NCBI GenBank assembly: GCA_037044905.1
Contig: JBAOKB010000162.1
Coordinates: forward strand, 124,001 to 188,000
DNA from: Hortaea werneckii
Taxonomy: Eukaryota; Ascomycota; Dothideomycetes; Mycosphaerellales; Teratosphaeriaceae
Reading direction: 5' to 3'
DNA: 64,000 nucleotides
This document shows, one piece after another, positions 8,341-18,915 of the stretch. The translations under genes and the position numbers were made by a program. How positions within the stretch are numbered: position 1 is the stretch's first letter; every line of letters begins with the position of its first letter. Below the pieces are notes generated by a model. That model was not told the origin of the DNA, searched no databases, and saw only the letters and a program-made list of their open reading frames with translations.

Positions 8341-8483
8341 GCAGTAGAGGTGCTTACGTGAGTGACTGTTAGTGTTCAACTGAGGGCTGCTAAAACTCTC
8401 TAATTGTAGCCGACTAACCAGACAGTCTCAAGCTTCCTATCTTTCGATCTTCTTGCCCTTTCTGCTCCGCCGTCCCAGACAAA

Positions 8484-9569
8484 ATGGCCGACGAATCGCG
8501 TAGCTTAAGATCAACATACCTCGAAGCCGAGCAAAAACGCAGTGCGCTCGAGCGTAGCTTCGACAGCACTTCTTCCGCCTTCCAAGATAGTCTTCTCTCC
8601 GCCATCCAGCTCTACGAACAATGCGTCAGCATAGCCGATCAGATCTCCCTCTTTAGCCCCAACGAGTCACTCGAAGACATTGGTACGACTGAGTTGCAAT
8701 ACTTGCTACTCAACTACCGAATAGCCGAATTGATTTTGCGGATTAATGGCAGAGAAAGTAGGAAGGCGAACCTGCAGCGGGCCCAGAAGAGCTATGAACG
8801 GTATCTGAAGCAGTTGGATAGTTATGACATGCTTGAGAAGGACGATGCCGCGCTGCTCGAGCAATACGAAGAATCGCCGAACACGTTCTCCACCGCTGCA
8901 ACGAACGACGCTGCTGCAAGAAGAGATACCAAAATCAGGCGATACAAAGAAGAGAAAGCATTAAAGCAGAAACTGGAGTACATGCAACATAACCCATCCG
9001 TAATACAGAACGATGAAGCCGCTGCACGAGAGCTACAGTTGACGAACATCGCCTACTGCACGCATCAGACATTTGCTTCACTGGAGTCGATAGGTCAGGA
9101 GCTCCACATCCTTTCCATGGCCCCCACTTCACCTCCGCCAGATGTCTCGAGGCAACCATCCGACTCTCGAGAGCGTGGTGGTCGGGAGGCAGCGGACGGG
9201 TACAGCGAGCGCCTCGACTACGGCTCGCATCTCAGCGCAGGCATGCGCGGCCCACTGCTCGACAAGTCTGGAAAGCCCTTGCGGCCATTCACGCTTACTG
9301 CAGGAGGGCAGAGTAAGCGACAAGAGTTCCAGAACGGCGTCTTCAGACCCGACCATAGCTTGCCTACTATGAGCATTGACGAGTATCTGGAGGAGGAACG
9401 AAGACGAGGGGGTATGATTGACGGAGGCGGGCCACAAAGCGAAGTCAAGCCGCAGGTGGACGAGGATGATCTGGATGCCGCAGACCGGGAGACGATGAAG
9501 GCCCGAGAGTGGGATGAGTATGTGGAAGCCAATCCCAAGGGAAGCGGCAATACCTTGAACAGGGGTTAG
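8484..9569 (+). CDS. TAP42: TAP42-like PP2A-associated regulator
   Basis: A 361-aa single-exon protein of the TAP42/IGBP1 family. Family members bind the catalytic subunits of PP2A-type phosphatases and act in TOR signalling in the cytoplasm. Residues 1-220 are the helical, TPR-like phosphatase-binding part, including LQYLLLNYRIAEL and the conserved RDTKIRRYKEEKALKQKL. The C-terminus has the family features MSIDEYLEEERRRG and the final AREWDEYVEANPKGSGNTLNRG-type tail, a D-x9-P-G-N arrangement. The length is normal. The ATG is the first in frame and follows a pyrimidine-rich leader. It begins about 140 bp beyond the RIP-like tract. No intron is needed. Confidence 0.95.
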   Translation: MADESRSLRSTYLEAEQKRSALERSFDSTSSAFQDSLLSAIQLYEQCVSIADQISLFSPNESLEDIGTTELQYLLLNYRIAELILRINGRESRKANLQRAQKSYERYLKQLDSYDMLEKDDAALLEQYEESPNTFSTAATNDAAARRDTKIRRYKEEKALKQKLEYMQHNPSVIQNDEAAARELQLTNIAYCTHQTFASLESIGQELHILSMAPTSPPPDVSRQPSDSRERGGREAADGYSERLDYGSHLSAGMRGPLLDKSGKPLRPFTLTAGGQSKRQEFQNGVFRPDHSLPTMSIDEYLEEERRRGGMIDGGGPQSEVKPQVDEDDLDAADRETMKAREWDEYVEANPKGSGNTLNRG

Positions 9570-9999
9570 AGGTAGGTTAACAGAAACGTGGAGCCTACTG
9601 CAGCATACCTGCCTGTTGAACATTTTGGTTCCTCTCCGTCGAACTTTAAGTCTCAGAAATTCCATTAAAGATCCTTGTGCTGTTGCCTTATCCGGAGGAG
9701 ATACATCATGCTTCACTTGAAGAGGCGACGGCTTTGTCGTGTAAAGCCGGTTATGCCAAGCCCCGGATATATTCCATCTCCGGCCTGGTGGATCGCGCGT
9801 GCCGGCGGTAGGATTTCAAGCTCGGCGTTAAGCCTTATTGCTTGCCCAGGTGAGCTAACTGGAAATATATAAATCTGTATTCAGTGCCCTTTCTTCATGA
9901 CCGTTAAGACAGGACACCGACTCGACAGTGACCCCAAAGTTGACGCGATACTGACTTCCGCAGTCAGAAAGATCGATCAAAGAGCATCAGTCTATCATC
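9570..9999. other. Intergenic, TAP42 to SDR
   Basis: The 3' flank of TAP42 and promoter side of the SDR gene. Nothing else recognised. Confidence 0.5.
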
Positions 10000-10817
10000 A
10001 TGGTAAACAAGCCAGTAGTCTTGATAACTGGAGGGAACACAGGGCTAGGCTACGAAGCTGTCAAAGCCCTATGCCAATCCTCATCAGCTTACGAAATCCT
10101 CCTCGGAAGCCGAAGTGTCGAAAAGGGACAAGAAGCAGCTTCTCAAATCCAACACGAAGTCCCAGACACCACTAGCACCATCTCCGTCATTCAAGTGGAC
10201 ATCTCCTCCGACTCCTCAATCGAAACCGCCACCGAACAAATCCAAACCAAGCACGGCAAGCTCGACATCCTCATCAACAATGCCGGCGCCTCCTTCGACC
10301 GCGAGATCCAAACAGGCAACCTGAGCATCCGCGAAGGCTTCAACCGAAGCTGGGACACCAACGTAGCCGGGACCCAAGTCCTCACGACCTCCATGGCCCC
10401 ACTCCTCTTGCGCTCCACGAACCCGCGCCTCCTCTTCATCACGAGCGGGACCTCCGCCCTCTCGGAGACAGAACGCCACGACCACCCGGCGTTCGCGCGG
10501 ATCAACGCCTCCCCCGCCGCCGGGTGGCCGAAGACGAAGGCATCAACCCTATCATCTCGTACCGATCGAGCAAGACGGGCCTGAACATGCTGATGACGCA
10601 GTGGCATCGGTTGTTAAAGGAGGACGGGGTGAAGGTTTGGGCGATCTCGCCTGGATTTCTCGCTACGGGGTTGGGCGGGATAGGGGCGGAGCAGTTGAAG
10701 AAGATGGGGGCGCGGGATCCGAGTGAAGGGGGGAAGTTCATTAGGGATGTGGTGGAGGGGGAACGGGATGGGGAGACGGGCAAGGTTATTAGGGTGGAGA
10801 TGATTCAGCCGTGGTAG
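10000..10817 (+). CDS. Short-chain dehydrogenase/reductase, frame broken
   Basis: An NAD(P)-dependent SDR of about 272 aa. The Rossmann motif TGGNTGLGYEA is at residues 10-20, NNAGAS at about 91, and the catalytic YRSSK at about 188. Substrate unknown; most similar in style to fungal carbonyl-reductase-like SDRs. The first frame runs from 10000 to a stop at 10584. The catalytic Tyr/Lys and C-terminus (SPGFLATGLGG) lie in the -1 frame from about 10524. Adding one base near 10530 (AAG GAC) joins them with a natural protein sequence. The total of 818 nt is one short of a multiple of three. No intron fits. Either a sequencing deletion or a fresh pseudogene; I favour the former. Confidence 0.85.
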
Positions 10818-11405
10818 GAATGGGGGTGGTGAGTTGAGAGCGCATGCACGCAGAGCGGTGGTTTCGCTTTTACATGCGCTGGAGTGGAGTACAGGAGCTC
10901 GTGTCATAACCTCTGCTTTCGCGACCAGCGCGTGCTAATACCTCTGTGCTATATAGAATGGAACTTCGCATCCCATGTATTGATTGATTTGCAATAGCTC
11001 ATGTTCAATGTTTTTTCCAATCTTAGCAAGGCAATATCGGGACTAGGGTTAATTACTGTATCTGAGGGAAGCTTGCGTGTAAGATGCTGTAAGATGCGAT
11101 CAAACTGATCGACAGGTTGGCTGGGACGTTTCCTGGTGTGATGTGCACAAGCGGCAATAATCCATTGGACCTGTGTCCTCTTTTTTTTTTTTCTTTTTTC
11201 CTTTTGACTCTATTTTTCTCGTTCTTTTTATGAAGCTCGTAGCAAAACTTCATGATTGTCCATGAGACGGGAAATACATTGTAGCTGTGAGTGTCTGAAG
11301 TCCCCAAGCCTGCTGGCCGAAGCGTCAACAGATTACCTAATTGGGCAGCTCCATCTGTCCCCCAATTCCCAAAGCAGTCTAAAAGAGCTTCGCCTAACTT
11401 CGCCG
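10818..11405. other. Intergenic, SDR to ALG3
   Basis: Contains a T/C-rich tract around 11177-11240. No gene recognised. Confidence 0.5.
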
Positions 11406-12811
11406 ATGGCAAAACAAATGAAAATACAGCAGAAAAATACCATGGACCTCATCCGCCAAGCTCTGGCAATAGCCAGAGATCCCAAGCAAACGAAATGGAT
11501 CTGCCCACTCCTCCTCACCGCAGAAATCGCTCTCTGCTTCCTCATAGTCAAATACATCCCTTGTACGAAAGAACCCCCTCCATTCTGACCAGAACAAGTC
11601 CATAAGTATCTAACAGAAGAACCAGATACCGAGATAGACTGGAAAGCCTACGTACAACAAGTATCCCAATTCATCGAGGGCGAGCGGGACTACCTCAAGC
11701 TCTACGGCGACACAGGACCCCTCGTCTATCCCGCCGCACACGTGTACATCTACCGCCTACTCTACCACCTCACGGACAACGGCCAGGACATCCGTCTCGC
11801 GCAGCACATCTTCACGGGTGTCTACCTGCCCACTCTAGCCGTCGTTATGCAATGTTATCGCCAAGCGCACGCGCCGCCGTATCTCTTCCCGCTGCTGATT
11901 CTGAGTAAGCGGCTACATTCGATTTTCTTGCTGCGGTTGTTTAATGATAGTTTTGCTGTGCTGTTTCTGTTTGTGGCTATCCTCTGTTACCAGAGGAAAA
12001 TGTGGACGGTGGGGAGTGTAGTCTACAGTTTCGGTTTAGGGGTCAAGATGAGCGTGCTGCTCGCTCTGCCGGCTATCGGGATTGTGCTGTGGCAGGGTAT
12101 GGGACGGGATAGGGCGTTACGGCAGGCGATGCTTATTGCGCAAGTACAGGTGAGTTGATCTACTGATGACCTGGCTACAAAGTATCTAACGCCTTGGCAG
12201 ATTCTGATCGGATATCCGTTCCTTGCTGCGTATCCACGGAGCTACCTGTCTCGAGCATTCGAATTGACGCGGCAATTCTTATTCAAATGGACAGTGAACT
12301 GGCGCTTTGTAGGGGAAGAGACGTTCTTATCGAAGCCGTTCTCGATAGGGCTGCTGGCCGCGCACGTCATGCTGCTCCTGGCAATCCTCACAACCAGATG
12401 GCTGAACCCAGCCAATGCCTCCCCTCTGGATGTCCTTCAGCAACTTCTGCATCCTCCCCCGAGACCAGACAAGCCAGGATCGCTAGTCGAGTGACCCCAG
12501 ACTTCATCATGACTAGCGTTCTCTCGGCCATCACCATCGGATGCCTCTGCGCTAGGAGCCTCCACTACCAATTCTATGCATACATTGCCTGGTCCACACC
12601 CTATCTGTTGTGGCGGAGCGGTCTGCATCCTGTGTTGATCTACGCAACATGGATGGCCCAAGAGTGGGCTTGGAACGTCTACCCGAGCACGACCGCAAGT
12701 TCGCTAGTCGTTGTTGCCTCTCTAGCAGTCTCTGTTTTCGGTGCATGGCTGGGTACCGGGGGCGAGTCAATGGTCAAGCCAGCAGAGGCGAAGCATCAAC
12801 ATGTGGAGTAA
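11406..12811 (+). CDS. ALG3: ALG3, Dol-P-Man:Man5GlcNAc2-PP-dolichol alpha-1,3-mannosyltransferase
   Basis: An ER membrane mannosyltransferase of N-glycan precursor assembly, adding the first luminal mannose from Dol-P-Man. Introns at 11563-11625 and 12150-12200, both GT-AG with CTAAC branch sites. The first splice restores the family motif YTEIDWKAY and is followed by GERDYLKLYGDTGPLVYPA. Later family blocks: RLFNDSFAVLFL, GVKMSVLL, FKWTVNWRF, and ARSLHYQFYAY...WSTPYLLW with several hydrophobic helices. The start could also be ATG 11442. One apparent single-base deletion near 12475-12485 separates HPPPRPDKPG from SRVTPDF; the spliced length is one short of a multiple of three. The corrected product is about 430 aa, normal for Alg3. 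It ends 10 bp from the convergent next gene. Confidence 0.93.
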
Positions 12812-12821
12812 TGCGGACGAT

Positions 12822-13228
12822 CTAGTCCTCCTCATCGTCAGACGGCGGCATCTGCGGTCCTTCATCTTCGGACTCGTCGCCATAGACCGCCCGCTTCTTC
12901 GCGAACTCAGCAGGCCAGTAAGCCATCTTCTTCCACGCCTTCTCGTCGCCGACGACATTCACAATCTCGCCACCCAGCTTGTTGTCCCTCTCAGCGAGTG
13001 CAGCTGCATCGACAAGGACAAACATGCCGCGCTTCAGCCAGATGGTAGAGCGGAATTTCTGGTGCAGCTCCGCCAGGAAAGATTTGCCAGAGGGAGCTCA
13101 ACATGGTAAAGGTTGTTTCCTGCAGCCTGCTTTAGGCGAGCGATAGATTGGGTCTGGGTTAGGTTGTCGGGCGGTGTGAGGGTCTCTTCAGCGACCGCGG
13201 CAGCGTTACGGTGTGGCTTAGGCATCAT
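12822..13228 (-). CDS. EIF1AD-like S1/OB-fold RNA-binding protein, frame broken
   Basis: About 135 aa once corrected, resembling the eIF1A-domain protein EIF1AD. Residues about 15-100 form the S1-like fold: EETLTPPDNLT, QAAGNNLYHVELP, RSTIWLKRGMFVLVD, GGEIVNVV, WPAEFAKK. An acidic tail follows (DESEDEG...DDEED). Family members are small nuclear or cytosolic RNA-binding proteins; the exact role is poorly known. The frame breaks at the CCC run (13092-13094 on the plus strand): one missing C would join ELP to SGKSFLAELHQKF. The length of 407 nt is one short of a multiple of three. ATG 13228 or 13225 is the start. The 848-bp region upstream is shared with the divergent channel gene. Confidence 0.88.
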
Positions 13229-14076
13229 GCGGGAAGATGGATAGTTTCAAGAGCTCCCTTGCTTGATAGCTGTTCGTTATGGTTGCAGCTCTTTTCGTAG
13301 AAGCGGTCAGAGCTGTGAGGGAATTATGGCGAGCGCGGATGGTCGGCGGACTGTCTTTCCACGTTGGGCCTCTATTGGCGCTGATTGCTGTAACCAGATG
13401 ACAGATCTCTCAGCTGACAGAGCAGACCATCATTTTTCTTCCCCATATGATGAGTGAGAGATTCGCAGCAACCTTGGTGAAGCTTTCGAAACTAACCTCA
13501 CGCTAGGTAGGCGCTAATGCATAGCATATCTTCTTCGTGCCTCAAGGTCATCTCCATGACAGCGTCACTATAGCAGTTTTGTGGTCGCAGAGTGGTTGGC
13601 GCCAGTCTCAAGAGTCGAGATAATTCAAGGTGATGTCCCTCTAGTTCGACGCATGAGTGATTTTACCACTGCAAAGGAAACTCGACGTTGATCTGTCTGC
13701 GACCGGCCCGTTCTCGCTAATGAAACGGCTCGGCTAAGCTTGTGGGATCCTGGCCTGTGCTCATTGGCTGGATTTCCTCATGAGCCTCATTTTCGGCAGC
13801 TTGATGTAGTCGAGGTACCTTTTCACGTGGACGGTGTCGTTATCCCTTTTTCAGCGTTGCAGATAAGCGGTGTTGCGTGCGAAGGGGAGGTGTGTGCCTG
13901 GAAGAGTGGCGGTTCCAAGAGGAAGCATAGCAGTGGAAGTTTTGGTTCTTTACAAGTTATTTTGTTTACTGATTACCTCGCTGGGTTGCCAACCGCGGAC
14001 TTGACGAAGCGAGTCGACTCAGCCTGCTCGAACTGTGCCAATCAGCTCACAGCTCCTACTGTGGGCGGGTTTGCCG
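13229..14076. other. Divergent intergenic region, EIF1AD-like to TRP channel
   Basis: Likely holds promoters for both flanking genes. No further gene recognised. Confidence 0.5.
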
Positions 14077-17000
14077 ATGTTCTCATTCTTTCAAGACAGT
14101 CGGAAAGGGAAGGGTAGAGACAAGAGCCAGGATCAGAGCCGATCGCCTTTTGCGCGGTCGGCTAGTACATCGCGACACCGAGTGGTTGGCCAGAGTATAG
14201 ACGATGACGATGCCGACGATTATGACGAAGAAGACGAGCTTTTGCCTGCCCAACGGTCGAGGAATAATGCGTCCTACTTCGACCAGATCCACGAACGAGA
14301 CTTTGGCGACGGCGATAATGAACATGAAGAGGAGGACGACGAGGACGAGGACGCGGTCGATACGCCGTTACTGCCCATCTTCTCGGCAGCTCATCTTGAC
14401 AGACTGCCCTTGTACAACACGACGCATGCGATCAGGCTGCTGATTATGCAAAAATGCGAGACAACCTTATCATGGGATCAGCTCCGAAGCCCGCAGGTCT
14501 CTCAATTCCTGGTCAAGCCTGTCGAGAGCCAAGTGCGCGCGAACCATTTCAATAGAGCCACCCTATGCGCCCTCATCGCAAACTGCTTGCAGTTTCAAAA
14601 GGAATGTCAGCTGCGGCCAGGCACCTCTGGCGTGTCCAAGACAAGAGCCTTGATCAGTGAGCTTCTAGCCATGAGGTTGCTGAAAGAGTTTTCCACCCGT
14701 GAGCTTATCGATGCCCTATCCTATGACTTTGATCCGCTCCAAGGCATGTCAGCCTCTAACACGGGAACGGCAACACCCATGTTGCAGGATGTGCAAGGCC
14801 AGAAAGCACAAGCTAGGGCGGCGAGAGTCAGCACGATCGAGATTGCCATTCGTGCCCAAGCGAAACGCTTTCTGGCTCATCCCTTAGTAGTGCAACATCT
14901 TGAAGCCATCTGGGCAGGTACAGTGGTGTTCCACTCCGAAGCTGACAATTTACACCGCAAGCCTCAACGACTTCAAGACGTGCAGCGAGGGCGTCGCGCA
15001 AATGGCTACGGGACCATCGAGGATCGCTCGCCGAGCGCCTTGCCCGCTGACTCTGTCTTCTCGCGAAAGGCGCCCAACGCGCCGGCTACCCGAACGGCCG
15101 GTCCACAACCGCCGGGAAGGCGTGCCGTGACTCTGTATGATCCCCGGGACGCATCTCTCTTCAAGCTCAGCCGTCTCCGTGTCCCCCGATACAGGCAAGT
15201 ATTGAACACGCTCAGTCTCGCAGTCATGCTTGGACTCTTTCTCGCCGTCCTCGCTGAACGCAGCTTGTATATCACTCCCCTGGAAGTTGTCTTCTGGATT
15301 TGGTCGGCAGGATACATGCTCGATGAGGTGGTCGGTTTCACCGAGCAAGGCTTCGGCCTATACATTCTCAGCTTTTGGAACGCGTTTGATCTCGGCATCT
15401 TGTTACTGTTCGGCATCTATTACTGTCTGAGACTTTACGGCATCGTCCTAGCCGGCCAAGGAAAACATCGCATTGCGGACATGGCCTATGATGTGCTCGC
15501 TTCCACCTCGATCCTGCTATTCCCACGTTTGTTCGGAGTCCTGGATCATTACCGATATTTTTCTCAGCTCTTAATCGCTTTCCGTATGATGGCGCAAGAC
15601 TTGGTGGCGATTTTGGTGCTGATTGTCATTTTCTGCTCTGGCTTCTTCGTGGCTTTCACCCTCTCATTCTCTAACGAGACCCAAGACGCCAACGGGGTGG
15701 CATACGCCCTCTTTCAGATCCTTATGGGTTTCTCGCCGGCCGCTTGGGACCAATGGCCAGCCTTTAATTTGCTCGGGAAGGCCGTGATGGTCATCTTTCT
15801 CATCATTTGTCACTTTTTGATTGTGACTATACTGATCACCGTTCTCACCAATAGCTTTATGGCCATTGTCAAGAACGCGGAAGAAGAGCACCAGTTCCTT
15901 TTCGCTGTCAATACCATCTCGATGGTCAAATCCGACGCGCTCTTCAGCTATGTCGCACCTGCTAATGTCATCGGCTGGGCTCTCAGCCCACTGCGGTTCG
16001 TGATGCCCTTCCGCGAATATGTCAGATTCAACCGTACCATGATCAAGGTGACGCATTTCCCGATCCTCTTCGTCATCTTCGCATACGAACGAGTGGTGCT
16101 TGCTATGCTTGCCTACGAGCCCACCGATCTGGTCGAGAAGCCCTCAGTCAGTCAAGCGAAGCCTGTCGCTTTCAGTATCAACAAGGCACAGGATGTCTTC
16201 AGTCCAGGCCGCCGCTTGAGAGAGCCTTCGGTCGTCAGCTTCAATAAGGATCGCGCGCTTGACGAAGTCTTCCGAAGACCTTACAGAGGAAGCACCGTGC
16301 GTACGACGACCCATGATATGGACGGGGGCAGGCGGAACTCGTCTGATGCTGTTGACAAATGGATGCAAGTGGCAGAGAACGAAGGTGGTGCTAGCCCACC
16401 GATGGAGCAACCTAGGAGTGTGCTTGACCGACTGGAAACGCGGAAACCGAAGATCAGACGATCCGGCACCGCTGAGCGAGCACCGTTGCAACCAAGCCAG
16501 CAATTCTCGACCGCGTCAATGAGCATAGCTAGCGATCCGGACCGGAAACCCTTCAGCACCAGCAGGCGTCCACCACGCATCGACGAAGAGTCCGAGCTGA
16601 CGGACGAAGACGATCCCGTGCCGCAGGAGACCGACGCTGATGGCGATGATGAAAATAACGACGACTCGGAACCTGCCACCACTCCTGCGCCAGGTGAAAG
16701 TGCTCTGTCAGTCGCCGATAGAAGAGCGCGAGCGGCAGCAGACGAGAGCGGGGACGAGTATTTCCACACTCCCATGGCGGACAAGTCGCCCTACCAAATC
16801 CGACGCGCCAGGGCAGAACACGGCCGCAACGTCTCCAGCGGCACAATCCTCTTCGCACCGCAAGAAACCGAGTCGTCGTCCTCACAGCCCTTAAGAACCA
16901 GCAAACCCTCCACAGCCCGAAATTCGGAGAACGCGCCTGCACCACCGCCCCAACGCAGTCAGCACCTCGCACCCGCACAGCCACCCTCAGCCCCGAAACC

Positions 17001-17769
17001 CAAACCCATCCCCGCCACCAAATCCCGGCCCGCCATGCCCGCACGCCAAAAAACCGCGCCAAGCGGCTACGCCGGCCTCTCCTTCATGGAGTCACCCCGC
17101 CCACCGCACCCCTCCAGCCGCCTCCCCTCCTTCAACGCGCGGGCCCTCGACCTCGCGAGCGAAATCGGGGACAACAAATTCGGACCCTCGGGCCTCGACG
17201 CCGTCGCAGGCGGGATTTCCGGTTTCCCGGCCTCCTTTAGCGAGCATTTCCTGCGGGAACGCGAACTGGAACGTCGACGGGAAGAAGAGCGCAGACGCAG
17301 CGAGGAGGAGGAGAAGGGCATGGTGAATCGGATTATGCTCGCCCGCATGCATACGCTTGAGGAAGGGTTCCGCGAGGTGTTGAGGGAGATTAAGGATTTG
17401 TCTTCGCAGAAGGCGACGGGGAGTTCGGGGTCGAGGGGGGTTGGGGGAGGTGGTGGTGGTGGGGGGAGTGAGGGGGAAGTTGGAGCTGGGGTCGGCGGTG
17501 GGATGGGGTATCCTTCTGCCGTATCGTCTTCTTCGAATCTGGTGAAGAGCCATACACGGCCCTCGCTGCAGCAGCCGGGGCCGCAGTCGACGAGCACGAG
17601 TCGGATCTCGGACGTGTTGGCGCCGCGGACTCCGGTGAGGAGTACTCGCTTAGGTGCCGGTGCAGCGACCACGACGAAGGAGGGAGAGTCATCCCAAGCC
17701 CACGAAGAAGAGTCCCCGGAAACACCATCTCCAGCAGACACGCCGCGCTGCTGCTCCTCCTTCTGCTGA
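14077..17769 (+). CDS. TRP-type (Yvc1-like) calcium channel with long cytosolic tail
   Basis: A 1230-aa predicted cation channel of the fungal TRP/Yvc1 group; Yvc1 itself releases vacuolar Ca2+. The N-terminus is acidic (residues about 40-110), then a soluble region to about 370. Six hydrophobic segments lie at about 374-600, with the pore-side block CSGFFVAFTLSF and ILMGFSPAAWDQW before the last helix, whose end VLTNSFMAIVKNAEEE is characteristic of the family. About 550 disordered Ser/Pro/Arg-rich residues follow, with a short coiled coil near 1070-1110 and a Gly-rich run. The usual Yvc1 is near 650-700 aa, so this is the long type. ATG 14077 is the first true ATG. The frame ends at 17769, but an overlapping +1 frame stays open to 18061 and may be the real end. 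Confidence 0.85.
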   Translation: MFSFFQDSRKGKGRDKSQDQSRSPFARSASTSRHRVVGQSIDDDDADDYDEEDELLPAQRSRNNASYFDQIHERDFGDGDNEHEEEDDEDEDAVDTPLLPIFSAAHLDRLPLYNTTHAIRLLIMQKCETTLSWDQLRSPQVSQFLVKPVESQVRANHFNRATLCALIANCLQFQKECQLRPGTSGVSKTRALISELLAMRLLKEFSTRELIDALSYDFDPLQGMSASNTGTATPMLQDVQGQKAQARAARVSTIEIAIRAQAKRFLAHPLVVQHLEAIWAGTVVFHSEADNLHRKPQRLQDVQRGRRANGYGTIEDRSPSALPADSVFSRKAPNAPATRTAGPQPPGRRAVTLYDPRDASLFKLSRLRVPRYRQVLNTLSLAVMLGLFLAVLAERSLYITPLEVVFWIWSAGYMLDEVVGFTEQGFGLYILSFWNAFDLGILLLFGIYYCLRLYGIVLAGQGKHRIADMAYDVLASTSILLFPRLFGVLDHYRYFSQLLIAFRMMAQDLVAILVLIVIFCSGFFVAFTLSFSNETQDANGVAYALFQILMGFSPAAWDQWPAFNLLGKAVMVIFLIICHFLIVTILITVLTNSFMAIVKNAEEEHQFLFAVNTISMVKSDALFSYVAPANVIGWALSPLRFVMPFREYVRFNRTMIKVTHFPILFVIFAYERVVLAMLAYEPTDLVEKPSVSQAKPVAFSINKAQDVFSPGRRLREPSVVSFNKDRALDEVFRRPYRGSTVRTTTHDMDGGRRNSSDAVDKWMQVAENEGGASPPMEQPRSVLDRLETRKPKIRRSGTAERAPLQPSQQFSTASMSIASDPDRKPFSTSRRPPRIDEESELTDEDDPVPQETDADGDDENNDDSEPATTPAPGESALSVADRRARAAADESGDEYFHTPMADKSPYQIRRARAEHGRNVSSGTILFAPQETESSSSQPLRTSKPSTARNSENAPAPPPQRSQHLAPAQPPSAPKPKPIPATKSRPAMPARQKTAPSGYAGLSFMESPRPPHPSSRLPSFNARALDLASEIGDNKFGPSGLDAVAGGISGFPASFSEHFLRERELERRREEERRRSEEEEKGMVNRIMLARMHTLEEGFREVLREIKDLSSQKATGSSGSRGVGGGGGGGGSEGEVGAGVGGGMGYPSAVSSSSNLVKSHTRPSLQQPGPQSTSTSRISDVLAPRTPVRSTRLGAGAATTTKEGESSQAHEEESPETPSPADTPRCCSSFC

Positions 17770-18915
17770 GACACCGACGAATACGACTACAGCAACGGAG
17801 TCGGCGACCTCGGCGACGGGTAATAAAGGCAAAGAACCCGCTCAAAAGGAGGAGGAGGAAGGGGAGGATCCCGCCCCGACTACCACCAACCCCTCCTACG
17901 ACCCAACAGCGGCAAACGAAACCCCAAGCCCGGAAAGCGTGATCGGACCTTCTGTCCTAGAGGATGCGAGGGATGGCGCCGCCGTGGCGGCTGAGAGGCC
18001 CGGGACCGCTATCCATAGTCCTGCTGCTTTTGATAGTAATAAGAGGGTGGGGGAGGAGTGATGTGGATTCACGGAATTGAGGGTTGAGAGTTGAGAGAAG
18101 AGGGAGGGAAGGGAGGAGGAGGAGGGTGATTTTCGTATAGGATGGGTAATGCGTTGGGTTATTGACCGAGAATATTTCATGAGGAATTGTTTTTTTTTTT
18201 TTCTGGATGAGGGGTTAGCATGCTGCTTTCATTTTTGAAGCGTTCGGGTTTTTGCGTTGGAAACAGGCATTGTTATTCTCTGGTGCGTGTTTTTAGCATG
18301 GAGGGTTTTTTTTTTTTATTTTTATTTTCTACTTTTATTTTCCCTGAAGCGTTTTTGAGCATAGACTTAGACGAGGAGGTGGGCGGCGTGAGATTATTCG
18401 AGTTCTTTGGCTCTCTCTCTCTCTCTCAATTTCGCATTTTATGTTACTCTCCCGCATATTTCAGCACCATTCTTAATCCGTCAGTGCTCTGTCTCTCATT
18501 GGAGACCCCTCCATCGTCGAGACATATTTCTCTCGAATGCACTTTTTTCTTCTCTATTTTCGGATTTCTTTTGAAAAGCAGAAAAGGATTGAGGGGAAAA
18601 AAAAAAACCTTTTCTTCCTTTTGATCTTTCGGACCTGTTGATACAATGTCTATCTCTATCCTTCTGTTTATAGTCCTTGCCTGACGGTTCTCGTAAAAAC
18701 TCCAGATGGGCATGGGCGTCAAAAAGCAAACCTCCCCTCTTCCGATGATGATTTGGTGATGCAATGGCATACCCTATTCCCCTGTTCTAGTACGGGCCAA
18801 CCCCATGACCCAGGGAGAAAGACATGAATTCAATCAAGAAATGCGAGAGATTGGTGAGTTGTCGCAGTCCTTAAGCGCTGTGCCCTTTCTTTCTCGCAGC
18901 TCTCTCACACGTGGT
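17770..18915. other. Intergenic between convergent genes
   Basis: Holds the possible extended end of the channel frame (to 18061), several T-runs (18188, 18307) and a short CT run near 18413-18426. No other gene recognised. Confidence 0.5.

Noticed and set aside
10520..10540. Intron explaining the SDR frame break
   Set aside because: No GT-AG pair of realistic fungal intron length fits while keeping the conserved sequence; a one-base loss is simpler.
12432..12463. 32-nt GT-AG intron in ALG3
   Set aside because: Would fix the frame but is shorter than known fungal introns and has a poor donor (GTCCTT).
17067..17774. 235-aa minus-strand ORF
   Set aside because: Shadow of the Ser/Pro-rich tail of the TRP channel, with no domain features.
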